Source: Paludibacteraceae bacterium (lineage in GTDB: Bacteria > Bacteroidota > Bacteroidia > Bacteroidales > Paludibacteraceae). Taken from it: a stretch of 64,000 nucleotides of DNA. Position numbers and translations under genes: made by a program. The stretch is from NCBI GenBank assembly GCA_017464025.1, contig JAFUEI010000051.1, positions 1 to 64,000 on the forward strand, written 5' to 3'. Of the stretch, positions 8,681-16,159 are shown in pieces. Position 1 is the stretch's first letter. The number at the start of each line of letters is the position of its first letter. A model generated the notes under the pieces. That model searched no databases. It was not told where the DNA came from and saw only the letters and a list, made by a program, of their open reading frames with translations.

Positions 8681-9844
8681 TTATATTTTTAGCATTGATA
8701 TTGAATCTACATTCTCTGGCTTTGTATATGGCATTATTGCATCTGCCATAGAGAAACCTGCTCTAAGTTCCGCGTTAACATCGTCCAAATTCGCAGCACT
8801 AATAACTTCGGTTCCTTCTTTTGAAGGCTTGAGCAATATCACTTCCTCACTACTAAGTCCATTAGTAGCCAGCATATCATAACTATGAGTCGTGATAAAA
8901 ACCTGACGCGTTTCTTTCTTACTGCGTTGTAATTTCGCAATAAATTCCGGCAATTGCGCCACAATAGCCGAGTGCAAGTTTGTCTCTGGTTCTTCCAATA
9001 GTACAATCCCTTTACTATCTAATAATGCGAACAAGAAGCCTATTAGCCTCAATGTGCCATCTGAGAATTGTTCTTCTTGCTGCTTGCTACCTTGGGCACG
9101 CCAATGTTCATATCTCGCTTCCAAATGGGGAACTCCCATCTCATCATATGCTAATTGTAATTCACTTAATTGAGGAACTGCCAAACGAAGAACTTCGTTT
9201 ACACGTCGGAAATAAGCAGCACTCGTCGCTTTGTTCATCTTTGCGAGACGTTGCATAAAATTACGTCCGTAAAAATCTTCTTTCTCAGAAGAAAATAGTA
9301 CCGAGTTAGACTCCCGCACTAATTGCGGTACAACATTTAAATACTCTATATTAACAAAGAAATTTCTCAATTCACGAAATGATTGATTGGCATTAGCCTG
9401 CTCCAAATGTGTATACTTTAGCGTATCCGTATCTTCACGAGGAGAATCTATGGAACGGGATAGCAAAACCTCCTCGCCGAACTTCACCTCCTCTTTGATG
9501 ATCACTACCTCCTTTTTCATAATACCGCCACCGATCCCCTTAAAAGCAAGTGTATACACCCACTCATCAGTGGCATCAAACGATTCCTTAACATGTACAA
9601 CGAATTCAATATCTGTGCGTATTCTTGCTGCCAAACAACGGATTTTCTTTAAACCACCGCGTGACGAAACTGCTGTTTGCAAACCGCCTCCAGCTTTTGC
9701 CACATCATGCAAAAAGCGAAAGGCATCCAAAAAATTGGATTTACCAGAGGCATTTGCCCCAACAATAAACGTGCGCTCCGATAACTCCACATCACACTTA
9801 TGAAAATTTTTCCAATTAACCAGTTCTATCTTAGATAGTATCAT
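8681..9844 (-). CDS. RecF/AAA_21-type ATPase of a two-gene defence-like module
   Basis: The 387-residue protein has Walker A GANASGKS at residues 29-36, a signature-like QFSDGTLRL in the second half, Walker B with two catalytic acids (GIVLLEEPETNLH) and the switch histidine (ITTHSYDML). This is the compact ABC-ATPase head of the AAA_21/AAA_15 group found in RloA, AbiLi and AriA. It lacks an OLD-type nuclease domain; the following gene supplies a TOPRIM-like protein instead. It has its own promoter about 30-60 bases upstream, so the pair can be expressed apart from the polysaccharide operon into which it is inserted. A phage-sensing role is inferred from family and context. Confidence 0.75.
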   Translation of the reverse strand: MILSKIELVNWKNFHKCDVELSERTFIVGANASGKSNFLDAFRFLHDVAKAGGGLQTAVSSRGGLKKIRCLAARIRTDIEFVVHVKESFDATDEWVYTLAFKGIGGGIMKKEVVIIKEEVKFGEEVLLSRSIDSPREDTDTLKYTHLEQANANQSFRELRNFFVNIEYLNVVPQLVRESNSVLFSSEKEDFYGRNFMQRLAKMNKATSAAYFRRVNEVLRLAVPQLSELQLAYDEMGVPHLEARYEHWRAQGSKQQEEQFSDGTLRLIGFLFALLDSKGIVLLEEPETNLHSAIVAQLPEFIAKLQRSKKETRQVFITTHSYDMLATNGLSSEEVILLKPSKEGTEVISAANLDDVNAELRAGFSMADAIMPYTKPENVDSISMLKI

Positions 9845-9871
9845 AATAATTTTTGTTTTGATAATTCGAGT

Positions 9872-9903
9872 GCAAAGTTACAAAAAAAAAAGAAATATAC
9901 AAC
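9872..9903 (-). promoter_or_regulatory. Bacteroidetes-type promoter of the ATPase/TOPRIM pair
   Basis: On the minus strand a TAACTTTGC box (9872-9880) is preceded by a T-rich spacer and a GTTG at about 9900-9903, matching the -7/-33 pattern. It lies 28 bases before the ATPase start. Confidence 0.55.
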
Positions 9904-10044
9904 TGCATTCCATTTTCTCGCAAACCGGCTTTATCTATTATAATACCCCAACCCCGTAATATCAGCCCATTTATATTACACTTACAACAGAACAATATTT
10001 TTATGTTTATGCCCCCCTCACATTATATTTGTCAAATTTTTAAC

Positions 10045-10174
10045 AAGACACGGGATAATATGCAATAAAGAGGATGGTTATTGTATTAATCGGTGGAGCC
10101 AGTTAACATCATCTATTAAATATTCTTCTACTATAATAAAACCCGAAATAATGTGTAATGAAAAGGATGGTCAT
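10045..10174 (-). pseudogene. Two decayed copies of a GT4 gene 5' end
   Basis: An ATG at 10174 opens a 21-codon frame (MTILFITHYFGFY..., stop at 10109-10111) that repeats the N-terminus of the intact GT4 gene at 7667. The first 28 bases are identical to that gene start. About 90 bases further on (10045-10082) a second, weaker copy reads TILFIAYYP without a start codon. The remnants sit directly after the intact GT2 gene, just as the intact GT4 gene sits after the decayed GT2. The remaining part of this gap (9904-10044) is AT-rich and I see no gene in it. Confidence 0.65.
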
Positions 10175-10175
10175 C

Positions 10176-11102
10176 TTATTTTTGAAGTAATCGTTTTATT
10201 GATTTTAAAAGAGACTTTGAAATAGTAAATCTACGCCATGCATATAATAACAGATGTCCACATTTTCCATCTTTATTCTGCTTTTCACATGTAATAGCCC
10301 AATCTAATGTGCGAATTAGATTATCTTTTAAGACATCTATTTTATCATTATACTCATATAACTCTTGCGCTACTTGTACTGCCAAATGAGCCTGACTTAA
10401 TATGGGTGTTCGGCCATGGATTCCACCTTTATGCTCCCGATAAACAGCCCCTTTAAAATTGAGAATATACCCTTTTCCCGCTTCTAACAAATGAAAAATC
10501 ATATGTTGATCTTTGTATCCATGGTATGGTTTATCTTGCCCAAGATAAACACCGTTACGATACATTATAGTACATGGTTGTGTCACCCATTCTGCAAAAT
10601 ACATTTGTATCGTTAAATCTACAAAACTCTGTTCCGGATTGAGATAAACCCCACATCTATCATTACGCCATTTTTGTTCCTCTTGCTGTAAAATATCATA
10701 TCTATGAAAAGTTACACTACATTCAGGATGTGATTCCAAGAAATCCACTTGCTTTTGCAGTTTATACGGGTCAGTCCAATAGTCATCACCTTCACACATA
10801 GCTATATATTTTGCTCCGGTAGCATCTATGGCTTCGTTCATAATACGTCTGAGTGAGCCATCACGCTTTGAATATTGATTTTCCGTCTCATATATAGGGC
10901 GGAAGATGTCGGGATACTTAACTACGTACTCACGAATGATTTCTGCGGAATGGTCGGTAGAAGAATCATCATGGACAACAGCCACAAAGCGGAAGTTGGT
11001 CTTCTGCATCGCAAAGCCCTCTAAACAATCACGTAGGTAGGGTTCGTGATTATAAACAACGCATTTTATCGCAACTAATATTTGTTCTTCGTTTGTTTTC
11101 AT
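10176..11102 (-). CDS. Glycosyltransferase family 2
   Basis: A 308-residue GT-A enzyme. The N-terminus (VAIKCVVYNHEPYLRDCLEG) binds the nucleotide. HDDSSTD (about residue 43) and EGDDYWTDPYKLQKQ (about residue 103) are the acidic motifs of GT2 enzymes, the second being the metal-binding DxD equivalent. The C-terminal 60 residues form an amphipathic tail common in capsule and O-antigen transferases. It overlaps the upstream acetyltransferase gene by 4 bases. It probably adds a hexose or N-acetylhexosamine to the repeat unit; the donor is not predictable. Confidence 0.87.
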   Translation of the reverse strand: MKTNEEQILVAIKCVVYNHEPYLRDCLEGFAMQKTNFRFVAVVHDDSSTDHSAEIIREYVVKYPDIFRPIYETENQYSKRDGSLRRIMNEAIDATGAKYIAMCEGDDYWTDPYKLQKQVDFLESHPECSVTFHRYDILQQEEQKWRNDRCGVYLNPEQSFVDLTIQMYFAEWVTQPCTIMYRNGVYLGQDKPYHGYKDQHMIFHLLEAGKGYILNFKGAVYREHKGGIHGRTPILSQAHLAVQVAQELYEYNDKIDVLKDNLIRTLDWAITCEKQNKDGKCGHLLLYAWRRFTISKSLLKSIKRLLQK

Positions 11103-11764
11103 TCTTCAATTATATATTTTTCAAATCTCCGTCTAATTACTTTTACTGGATTTCCAGCTACTATTACGTTCGTCGGGACGGACTTCGTTACTATACCACC
11201 TGCTCCTACTAACGAATATTTTCCTATCACATCTACCTTTCCTGACACAATGGTTGATGCTTGTCCCACAAATACATTATCTTCCAATTTTGTACTTGCT
11301 CCTACCAATGCCTTTGGTCCAATAAAACAATTTGACATAATAGTTGTTCCATGGCCAACAACCGCATTTGTTCCAATTATTGTATTGCAACTAATATTTG
11401 TATCTGCTTGTATCTCCGTATATGGTCCGACTATTACTCCACAATCGCTTATTGTTGCATATCTTGACACTATTGCCGTAGGATGGAATATCGTTGGAAC
11501 ATTACCTTCTTTATTTATTAGTCTCTCAAATATCTTTTCGCGAATCTCATTATTTCCCATTGTAAGCATGAAATTCTGTCCACCAATATCCGAGTTTAAC
11601 AAATCTTCAAACGAACCAAGTATCGGATACCCATGATCCATCTGACCTGTTCGTTCATCATTATAGTGATATAAGCCTGCTATCTCATAACCGCAGTCCA
11701 ATGCTATATCCACATAGATTGGAGTACTTCCTCCCACTCCTAAAAGATAAATTTGCTTACTCAT
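11099..11764 (-). CDS. PglD/NeuD-like sugar O- or N-acetyltransferase
   Basis: The 221-residue protein has an N-terminal Rossmann-like segment (IYLLGVGGSTPIYVDIA) and a C-terminal left-handed beta helix of hexapeptide repeats (about residues 95-205, for example ATISDCGVIVGPYT and VGHGTTIMSNC). This is the two-part build of PglD and NeuD acetyltransferases, which use acetyl-CoA and assemble as trimers; His136 in VVGHGT is the likely catalytic base. It sits between an ATP-grasp gene and a GT2 gene. Because a second homologue (25530-26111) lies in the legionaminate operon, this one probably modifies another sugar, for instance the amino sugar made by the aminotransferase at 17374. Confidence 0.82.
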   Translation of the reverse strand: MSKQIYLLGVGGSTPIYVDIALDCGYEIAGLYHYNDERTGQMDHGYPILGSFEDLLNSDIGGQNFMLTMGNNEIREKIFERLINKEGNVPTIFHPTAIVSRYATISDCGVIVGPYTEIQADTNISCNTIIGTNAVVGHGTTIMSNCFIGPKALVGASTKLEDNVFVGQASTIVSGKVDVIGKYSLVGAGGIVTKSVPTNVIVAGNPVKVIRRRFEKYIIEE

Positions 11765-11822
11765 ACATCACCTCCCCCTCCCTACGCAGCCAAAGACTTA
11801 CAACAGACTAATAATAAACTAT

Positions 11823-12890
11823 TTACACCATCCTGGACAATTTTATCAGGCCATCGATTCTGTTCATATTACAACGTATATTTGGATTATTCAATACTGT
11901 TGGAACTAAATCCTTTATGATATACAATTCTTCTTGGAATTGTATATTCTCTTTATTAAATTCTCGTCCATTTATCCAGTCTACCACTATCTGCGGATAA
12001 TTAAATCCAGCCAAATATGATAATGGATAATGTCCTGATATGCGACAATTGAACTCAATAAAGAATATTCCATTGTCATTTTTGATACAATCAACTGACA
12101 ATAAGCCCTCATGATGACTATGAGCTGCGATCTGTTTTGTATACGACTCAAATGGTTTGCTTGCAGTCGTTCTTCCTAAATCCGTTTCCCCGCTTCGCAT
12201 CGTTACTTTCTGCTTTGCAAAAGTCTTGATATAATTGCCATCCAAGTCATTTAGCACATCCAACCCATATTCCTCACCTGATATCAATTCTTGATATATA
12301 ATCGGAAAATCTTTGGTCATACCAGACTCATATTTAAGATAGGACGAAAAAATCTCCCGCTTACATTTCTGTGTTAGCACCTTTAGCTCATTCATATTTT
12401 CAACTCTGTAGATAGATAAAGATGCCATACCCCATCTTGGCTTCAAAATCAGCGGAAATGAAATGTCGCCATTATTTATGGCCTCTGTTACAGCCAGCAA
12501 GTTATTATATGTCTTCGGAGATGGCAAACCATTCTGTATCAAGAACTCATAGGTCTTCCATTTGTCGTTACAAACCTCGACGAACTCTTTAGATGCAAGA
12601 ATTAATCGTATATTTGCTTGTTCAAAATCATTCCTATGCTTTGCCAAAACCAATAAGTCCACATCGAACAAAGATAAAACGACACAAATGTCATTTTCTT
12701 TGCAATAATTAATGATTGCTGGGATATACTCATCATCATAGATTAAGGGGGTAATCAAATATCCGTCCGCACGCTGAAGGGCTATTGTATAAGCGCTGTT
12801 AGCTGCGTACACCTTACCAACCCCATTACATTGTTTAAAATAATCTACAATGTATGACCTTCTCCCTGCAGTTGTTAATAAAACATTCAT
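11823..12890 (-). CDS. ATP-grasp ligase
   Basis: The 355-residue protein begins [18 protein letters not shown], the N-terminal pre-ATP-grasp fold of carbamoyl-phosphate-synthase-like ligases. It continues with [11 protein letters not shown] (ATP-binding lysine) near residue 145 and [11 protein letters not shown] (metal-binding Glu/Asn) near residue 280. Such enzymes join a carboxylate to an amine or thiol through an acyl phosphate. Homologues in polysaccharide loci are thought to attach amino acids or similar groups to sugars or sugar acids. It overlaps the upstream acyltransferase gene by 4 bases. A fragment of another ATP-grasp gene lies at 13580-13714, so the locus once held two. Confidence 0.85.
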   Translation of the reverse strand: MNVLLTTAGRRSYIVDYFKQCNGVGKVYAANSAYTIALQRADGYLITPLIYDDEYIPAIINYCKENDICVVLSLFDVDLLVLAKHRNDFEQANIRLILASKEFVEVCNDKWKTYEFLIQNGLPSPKTYNNLLAVTEAINNGDISFPLILKPRWGMASLSIYRVENMNELKVLTQKCKREIFSSYLKYESGMTKDFPIIYQELISGEEYGLDVLNDLDGNYIKTFAKQKVTMRSGETDLGRTTASKPFESYTKQIAAHSHHEGLLSVDCIKNDNGIFFIEFNCRISGHYPLSYLAGFNYPQIVVDWINGREFNKENIQFQEELYIIKDLVPTVLNNPNIRCNMNRIDGLIKLSRMV

Positions 12891-13536
12891 ATTATTCGAC
12901 TGAGTTTTTCAAGTGTTATTTCACTTTTTAATATATCTGCATTTCTCTTTAGTTTTTCTTCGTCCCAACTCCACCATTGAATTTCCTGCAACTTTGTGAC
13001 TAATTCAGGACAAAATCTATATTTATAAACCTTAGCCGGCACACCAATTACAATTGCATATGGAGGTACGTCTTTCGTTACCACAGCGTTAGCAGCAATA
13101 ATTGCTCCATCACCAATTCTCACACCTCTCAGTATTGTACTATTAGCCCCGATCCACACATCATTTCCTATCTCTATAGGCTTTTCGAAACGTTCATTTT
13201 TTATATTGGCATCCTCTTGTGCTATTCCAAACTTAGAATCATAGATAAATGGATGCGTGGACATTCTATGATAGTTATGTTCAGGAGCTCCAATAGTTAC
13301 ACCATAAGAAATGGAACAATATGCTCCAATTTTAGCATAAAATATCATATTCCAAGGTCCAGTATATGTTCGTTTTCCCATTTCTACATTCAGCAAAAAT
13401 TTTGTCTATCAATGCGGCAATAACTTCCTATATGAGAATCTCTGACTCTAGAAAAATCTCCTATTGTACTATTATGCCCCAACATAGAATTCTCAACAGA
13501 GGCTTCTTTATAGAGTTTTACTGATTTGTCAAACAT
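12887..13536 (-). pseudogene. Hexapeptide-repeat acyltransferase, single frameshift
   Basis: An uninterrupted frame (12887-13396, 169 residues) carries the CatB/XAT-type left-handed beta helix with the histidine motif [15 protein letters not shown] and the usual [14 protein letters not shown] segment. Its own ATG is internal. Upstream, from an ATG at 13536, a second frame reads MFDKSVKLYKEASVENSMLG, the normal N-terminal helix turns, and runs to a stop near 13390. One extra base in the A run at 13395-13399 would fuse both into a 216-residue protein of normal length. So this is either a frameshifted gene or a homopolymer error. The 169-residue part would lack the first coils of the helix. Confidence 0.75.
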
Positions 13537-13579
13537 AATCTCTTAATAATATAACTTCGTTCAACATCCTCCATACTCA

Positions 13580-13714
13580 TTATATGGGGTCTTTGAAGAT
13601 TTTATAGCCCCCCTGCTCATGCGCAGCTTTAATCACCGGCAAGAGGTAGTGGATACCACCAAGGAGCATTATTTTCTTTTGTTTGGGACATTTGATTTTA
13701 TTATGATTAATCAT
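13580..13714 (-). pseudogene. N-terminal remnant of a second ATP-grasp gene
   Basis: A 44-residue frame from an ATG at 13714 contains KIMLLGGIHYLLPVIKAAHE, the characteristic start of sugar-locus ATP-grasp proteins, and then stops. The remaining 300 or so residues are missing. It lies directly between the serine-protease gene of the inserted cassette and the frameshifted acyltransferase, so it marks one border of the cassette. Confidence 0.6.
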
Positions 13715-13765
13715 ATTTACATCCTCCTGCTCCTATGATTAATAAGGGGGGGCATTGGTTTATGA

Positions 13766-14692
13766 CTATTTTCTCTGCACTTGAGTAAATACACCTACAC
13801 CAAGATGATTCTCTATAATCTTCACACACGATGTCATTTCTATTGTAACGATACTTGCATGGAAAACAGACAATACCTTGTCTTGCAAATCTTGATCTTC
13901 TTCCAGCTGGCTTACCTTTAACCCATGCTCTTCTGCTTCCTTAATAGAAATAGGATGACCATGGGTTAAATGATTCACATCATTTCCTAACCACTCGGCA
14001 ATATCATTTGCGATTTTGCCAGCATCTGGCTCACCTGAAAACATATAGGATTTTAGCCATAGGGAAACCTTCTCTTTTGCTAACTTAATGTGTTTTTCAC
14101 AAATGTCTAATATTCCAGCAGGCCAGGTCGTTAACTTCGGAATCCATATCGGTGCCGTTTGATTATTTGCCAAAATTTCTTGCCTAGCCTTTTGAAATTC
14201 TGATATCAAAGAATATGCAGGAGCTGTAAAAATTTGACCATTGTGCATCGGGAAAGTTATTTGGGGGTCGATAGGCCCAATAGCAGAATGCTTTCCCATA
14301 ACGATTTCATCACAAGCACAAGCCATCATGCTAGCTGCAGACATTGCATTTTGGGGAACAATTGCACGAATATGAGAATATCTCGTACGCAGATATGACA
14401 TGATTTGATCAACAGCCTCTACACTTCCTCCCGGACTATGAATAATAATATCTAGTTTGTCATTTTTCATGTTATGCATCGCAGTCATAAATCCCTGAAT
14501 ATCACCCGTAATTAATGACAACGCATCAGCAGGCACCCCATTGGCTTGTGGCGTTGAATAAGCAGTACAATATAAAATAACATCGCGTTTAGTATAATCG
14601 GCCAAATCTGCCATATATTTACGACGCACAATATCTTGAGCTGTATTTCTCAATTTCTGAATTTCATTTGTTATTTCATGCTTAGTTGCCAT
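13766..14692 (-). CDS. ClpP-fold serine protease, SDH_sah/SppA-like
   Basis: This 308-residue soluble protein matches the serine dehydrogenase proteinase (SDH_sah) group of the ClpP/crotonase superfamily. It has the oxyanion-loop motif IIIHSPGGSVEA (residues 82-93), the nucleophile motif QNAMSAASMMA with Ser118, and GKHSAIGPIDPQ (133-144) with a candidate His135 and Asp142. SppA-like membrane helices are absent. The start codon overlaps the end of a 58-residue reading frame. It is the last gene of an inserted five-gene cassette. Proteases of this fold are known near defence genes, but I know of no described system with these partners. A role in cutting a membrane or regulatory partner such as the DUF6680-like protein is speculation. 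Confidence 0.8.
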   Translation of the reverse strand: MATKHEITNEIQKLRNTAQDIVRRKYMADLADYTKRDVILYCTAYSTPQANGVPADALSLITGDIQGFMTAMHNMKNDKLDIIIHSPGGSVEAVDQIMSYLRTRYSHIRAIVPQNAMSAASMMACACDEIVMGKHSAIGPIDPQITFPMHNGQIFTAPAYSLISEFQKARQEILANNQTAPIWIPKLTTWPAGILDICEKHIKLAKEKVSLWLKSYMFSGEPDAGKIANDIAEWLGNDVNHLTHGHPISIKEAEEHGLKVSQLEEDQDLQDKVLSVFHASIVTIEMTSCVKIIENHLGVGVFTQVQRK

Positions 14693-14858
14693 ATGTTGTA
14701 CTATTACTATAGTGAATACTACTCGTATTTACATCACTCTCTACACTATGAGCCATTGCACAATAGCGTTCTATCTCTGAACTTCGATATGATTTGTTAA
14801 TCATTTGCATGAGTTCTGCATATTGGCTCTGCAAAGATTTATTCGATTTATTTTTCAT
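14682..14858 (-). CDS. Small 58-residue protein overlapping the protease start
   Basis: An ATG at 14858 opens a 58-codon frame (MKNKSNKSLQSQYAELMQMI..., ending YSNSTTYGN) whose stop lies 11 bases inside the protease gene in another frame. The overlap suggests translational coupling. The product is hydrophilic, rich in Ser, Asn and Tyr, with a short predicted helix at residues 8-25; no known family is recognised. It starts 32 bases after the DUF6680-like gene. No clear Shine-Dalgarno sequence is present, as is common in this phylum. It may be a real small protein or only a leader that couples translation. Confidence 0.45.
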   Translation of the reverse strand: MKNKSNKSLQSQYAELMQMINKSYRSSEIERYCAMAHSVESDVNTSSIHYSNSTTYGN

Positions 14859-14890
14859 TGTTTTAATTATAAATATGTGTTTGGTGTTCT

Positions 14891-15421
14891 TTAGGGAATC
14901 TGCCTCTCTAATTCTTCTCTATGAACTATATATTCCTCATCACTGAATGATTCTGCATAAGATTTAGAATGTGCCAACACTCTTATCAATTCAGATGTCA
15001 ATGCATTTTGAGAGTTCTGTACATTAGCAAAATATTTGGGAGAATAGAACCTGTCTATCTCTGTTTGTTTTAAATCTTTATATCCCAAAGCATTGGCCAT
15101 TTCTGATAACAAATCTAACTTAAAAGAATTAGAATCTTTATTATACTGAGACCTCTCATCTAAACTATCATAATACTCGCGCCATGCTTTTCTCACCTTT
15201 TTATTATCCTGAAAAACTATGTCTATCGTATTCAAAGCATCAACCCATTCCTTGTTTGGAGGAGTAATTTTACGATTTGCCATCAACGCAAAGAATAATG
15301 TCCTCTTTGCGTCATCCTTGGCTTTATTCTTTTGCCAGCGAATTCCTAACCACCAAACAATTAGTGGAATTATAGCTACCGCAACTATTTGAACAATTGT
15401 AAAAATCAAATTTGTGTCCAT
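14891..15421 (-). CDS. Single-pass membrane protein, DUF6680-like
   Basis: The 176-residue protein has one N-terminal transmembrane helix (residues 5-28, ending WWLGIRW) and a soluble domain that should face the cytoplasm. The domain contains KRTLFFALMANRK, WVDALNTIDIVF and KAWREYYDSL, which fit what I recall of DUF6680, a family of unknown function. In the cassette it lies between the nuclease gene (123-base gap) and the small gene/protease pair (32-base gap). A membrane-anchored component would be a plausible sensor or effector, or a substrate of the adjacent protease; none of this is shown by the sequence. Confidence 0.6.
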   Translation of the reverse strand: MDTNLIFTIVQIVAVAIIPLIVWWLGIRWQKNKAKDDAKRTLFFALMANRKITPPNKEWVDALNTIDIVFQDNKKVRKAWREYYDSLDERSQYNKDSNSFKLDLLSEMANALGYKDLKQTEIDRFYSPKYFANVQNSQNALTSELIRVLAHSKSYAESFSDEEYIVHREELERQIP

Positions 15422-15446
15422 AATATATAATACTTATTATTGTCTT

Positions 15447-15515
15447 GTATCCGTCTCAAATGTGAGTCGTGATTGTTCTTTTATTTGTTTCTTGGTTGTG
15501 AGTCAATCATCGGTC
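15447..15515. repeat. Dispersed element, copy A (next to the nuclease stop)
   Basis: This stretch shares GTATCCGTC, GAGTCGTG and TGTGAGTC, in the same order, with 26134-26177. Each copy starts with a small imperfect hairpin. Both copies lie immediately 3' of a nuclease gene. It is the only visible content of the 123-base gap between two cassette genes. Confidence 0.5.
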
Positions 15516-15544
15516 GGTTGTTGATTGACAAAAAACAAGTAACT

Positions 15545-16156
15545 TTATTCTATCTTCAATTCGTTTCCAAATGACAATTTTAGCAATGTCCTATTTGAAA
15601 ATTTAGATACTATGTTTTTCTGATAGGCATCATCTTGGGGTACAGTCCTATCAAATACTATCATGGCATCTATATCATCAAATACTCTGAAAATATCCTG
15701 ACCATGATTTTTATATAATTCTTCAAATTTTTCGAAAGTCAATGCTAACTGTTCACTAGCCTTTTCGTAATTAGCTTGTATGGAATCATCAGATTCATTC
15801 TTAGCATTGGCTTTAAACTCAATAAGGTGCATTAATCTATCATGCAATAAAGCACAATCACATTTGGAATATTTTGTAAACATCACCCCGTCAATGTGCC
15901 ACAAAAAGAGAGTCTTTATATTCGGATTAAACACCTTTAATAATTTATCTTTGTTAACCCCATAGGTATCTGATACAAAGACACAATGTCCGGCAGTTAC
16001 ATCGTCCGTAATCCATATTACACCACGTTTTTCTGAATCAAAAAGTGCAATCATATAATCTTGCTCAGTATTAATTTGAGCAAGTAAAGAGTCTATTCCT
16101 TGACCTATAAATACTGTCTTGATTGACAAATTATTAAATATCGAAAAATCCGGCAT
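15545..16156 (-). CDS. Candidate PD-(D/E)XK nuclease, partner of the upstream ATPase
   Basis: No named family is recognised for this 203-residue protein. It contains a convincing PD-(D/E)XK active-site pattern in its middle: HIDGVMF with Asp89, then Asp100 in KCDCALL, and twelve residues later a strand LIEFKA with Glu113-Phe-Lys115. A helix rich in Glu/Lys follows (residues 128-150). Spacing and hydrophobic pattern fit a restriction-endonuclease-fold core. The gene starts 3 bases after the ABC-type ATPase gene, so the two form an ATPase-nuclease pair comparable in logic to OLD/Gabija-type or Septu systems but with a different nuclease. Nucleic-acid target unknown. The nuclease call rests on motif reading alone. 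Confidence 0.6.
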   Translation of the reverse strand: MPDFSIFNNLSIKTVFIGQGIDSLLAQINTEQDYMIALFDSEKRGVIWITDDVTAGHCVFVSDTYGVNKDKLLKVFNPNIKTLFLWHIDGVMFTKYSKCDCALLHDRLMHLIEFKANAKNESDDSIQANYEKASEQLALTFEKFEELYKNHGQDIFRVFDDIDAMIVFDRTVPQDDAYQKNIVSKFSNRTLLKLSFGNELKIE

Positions 16157-16159
16157 AAT

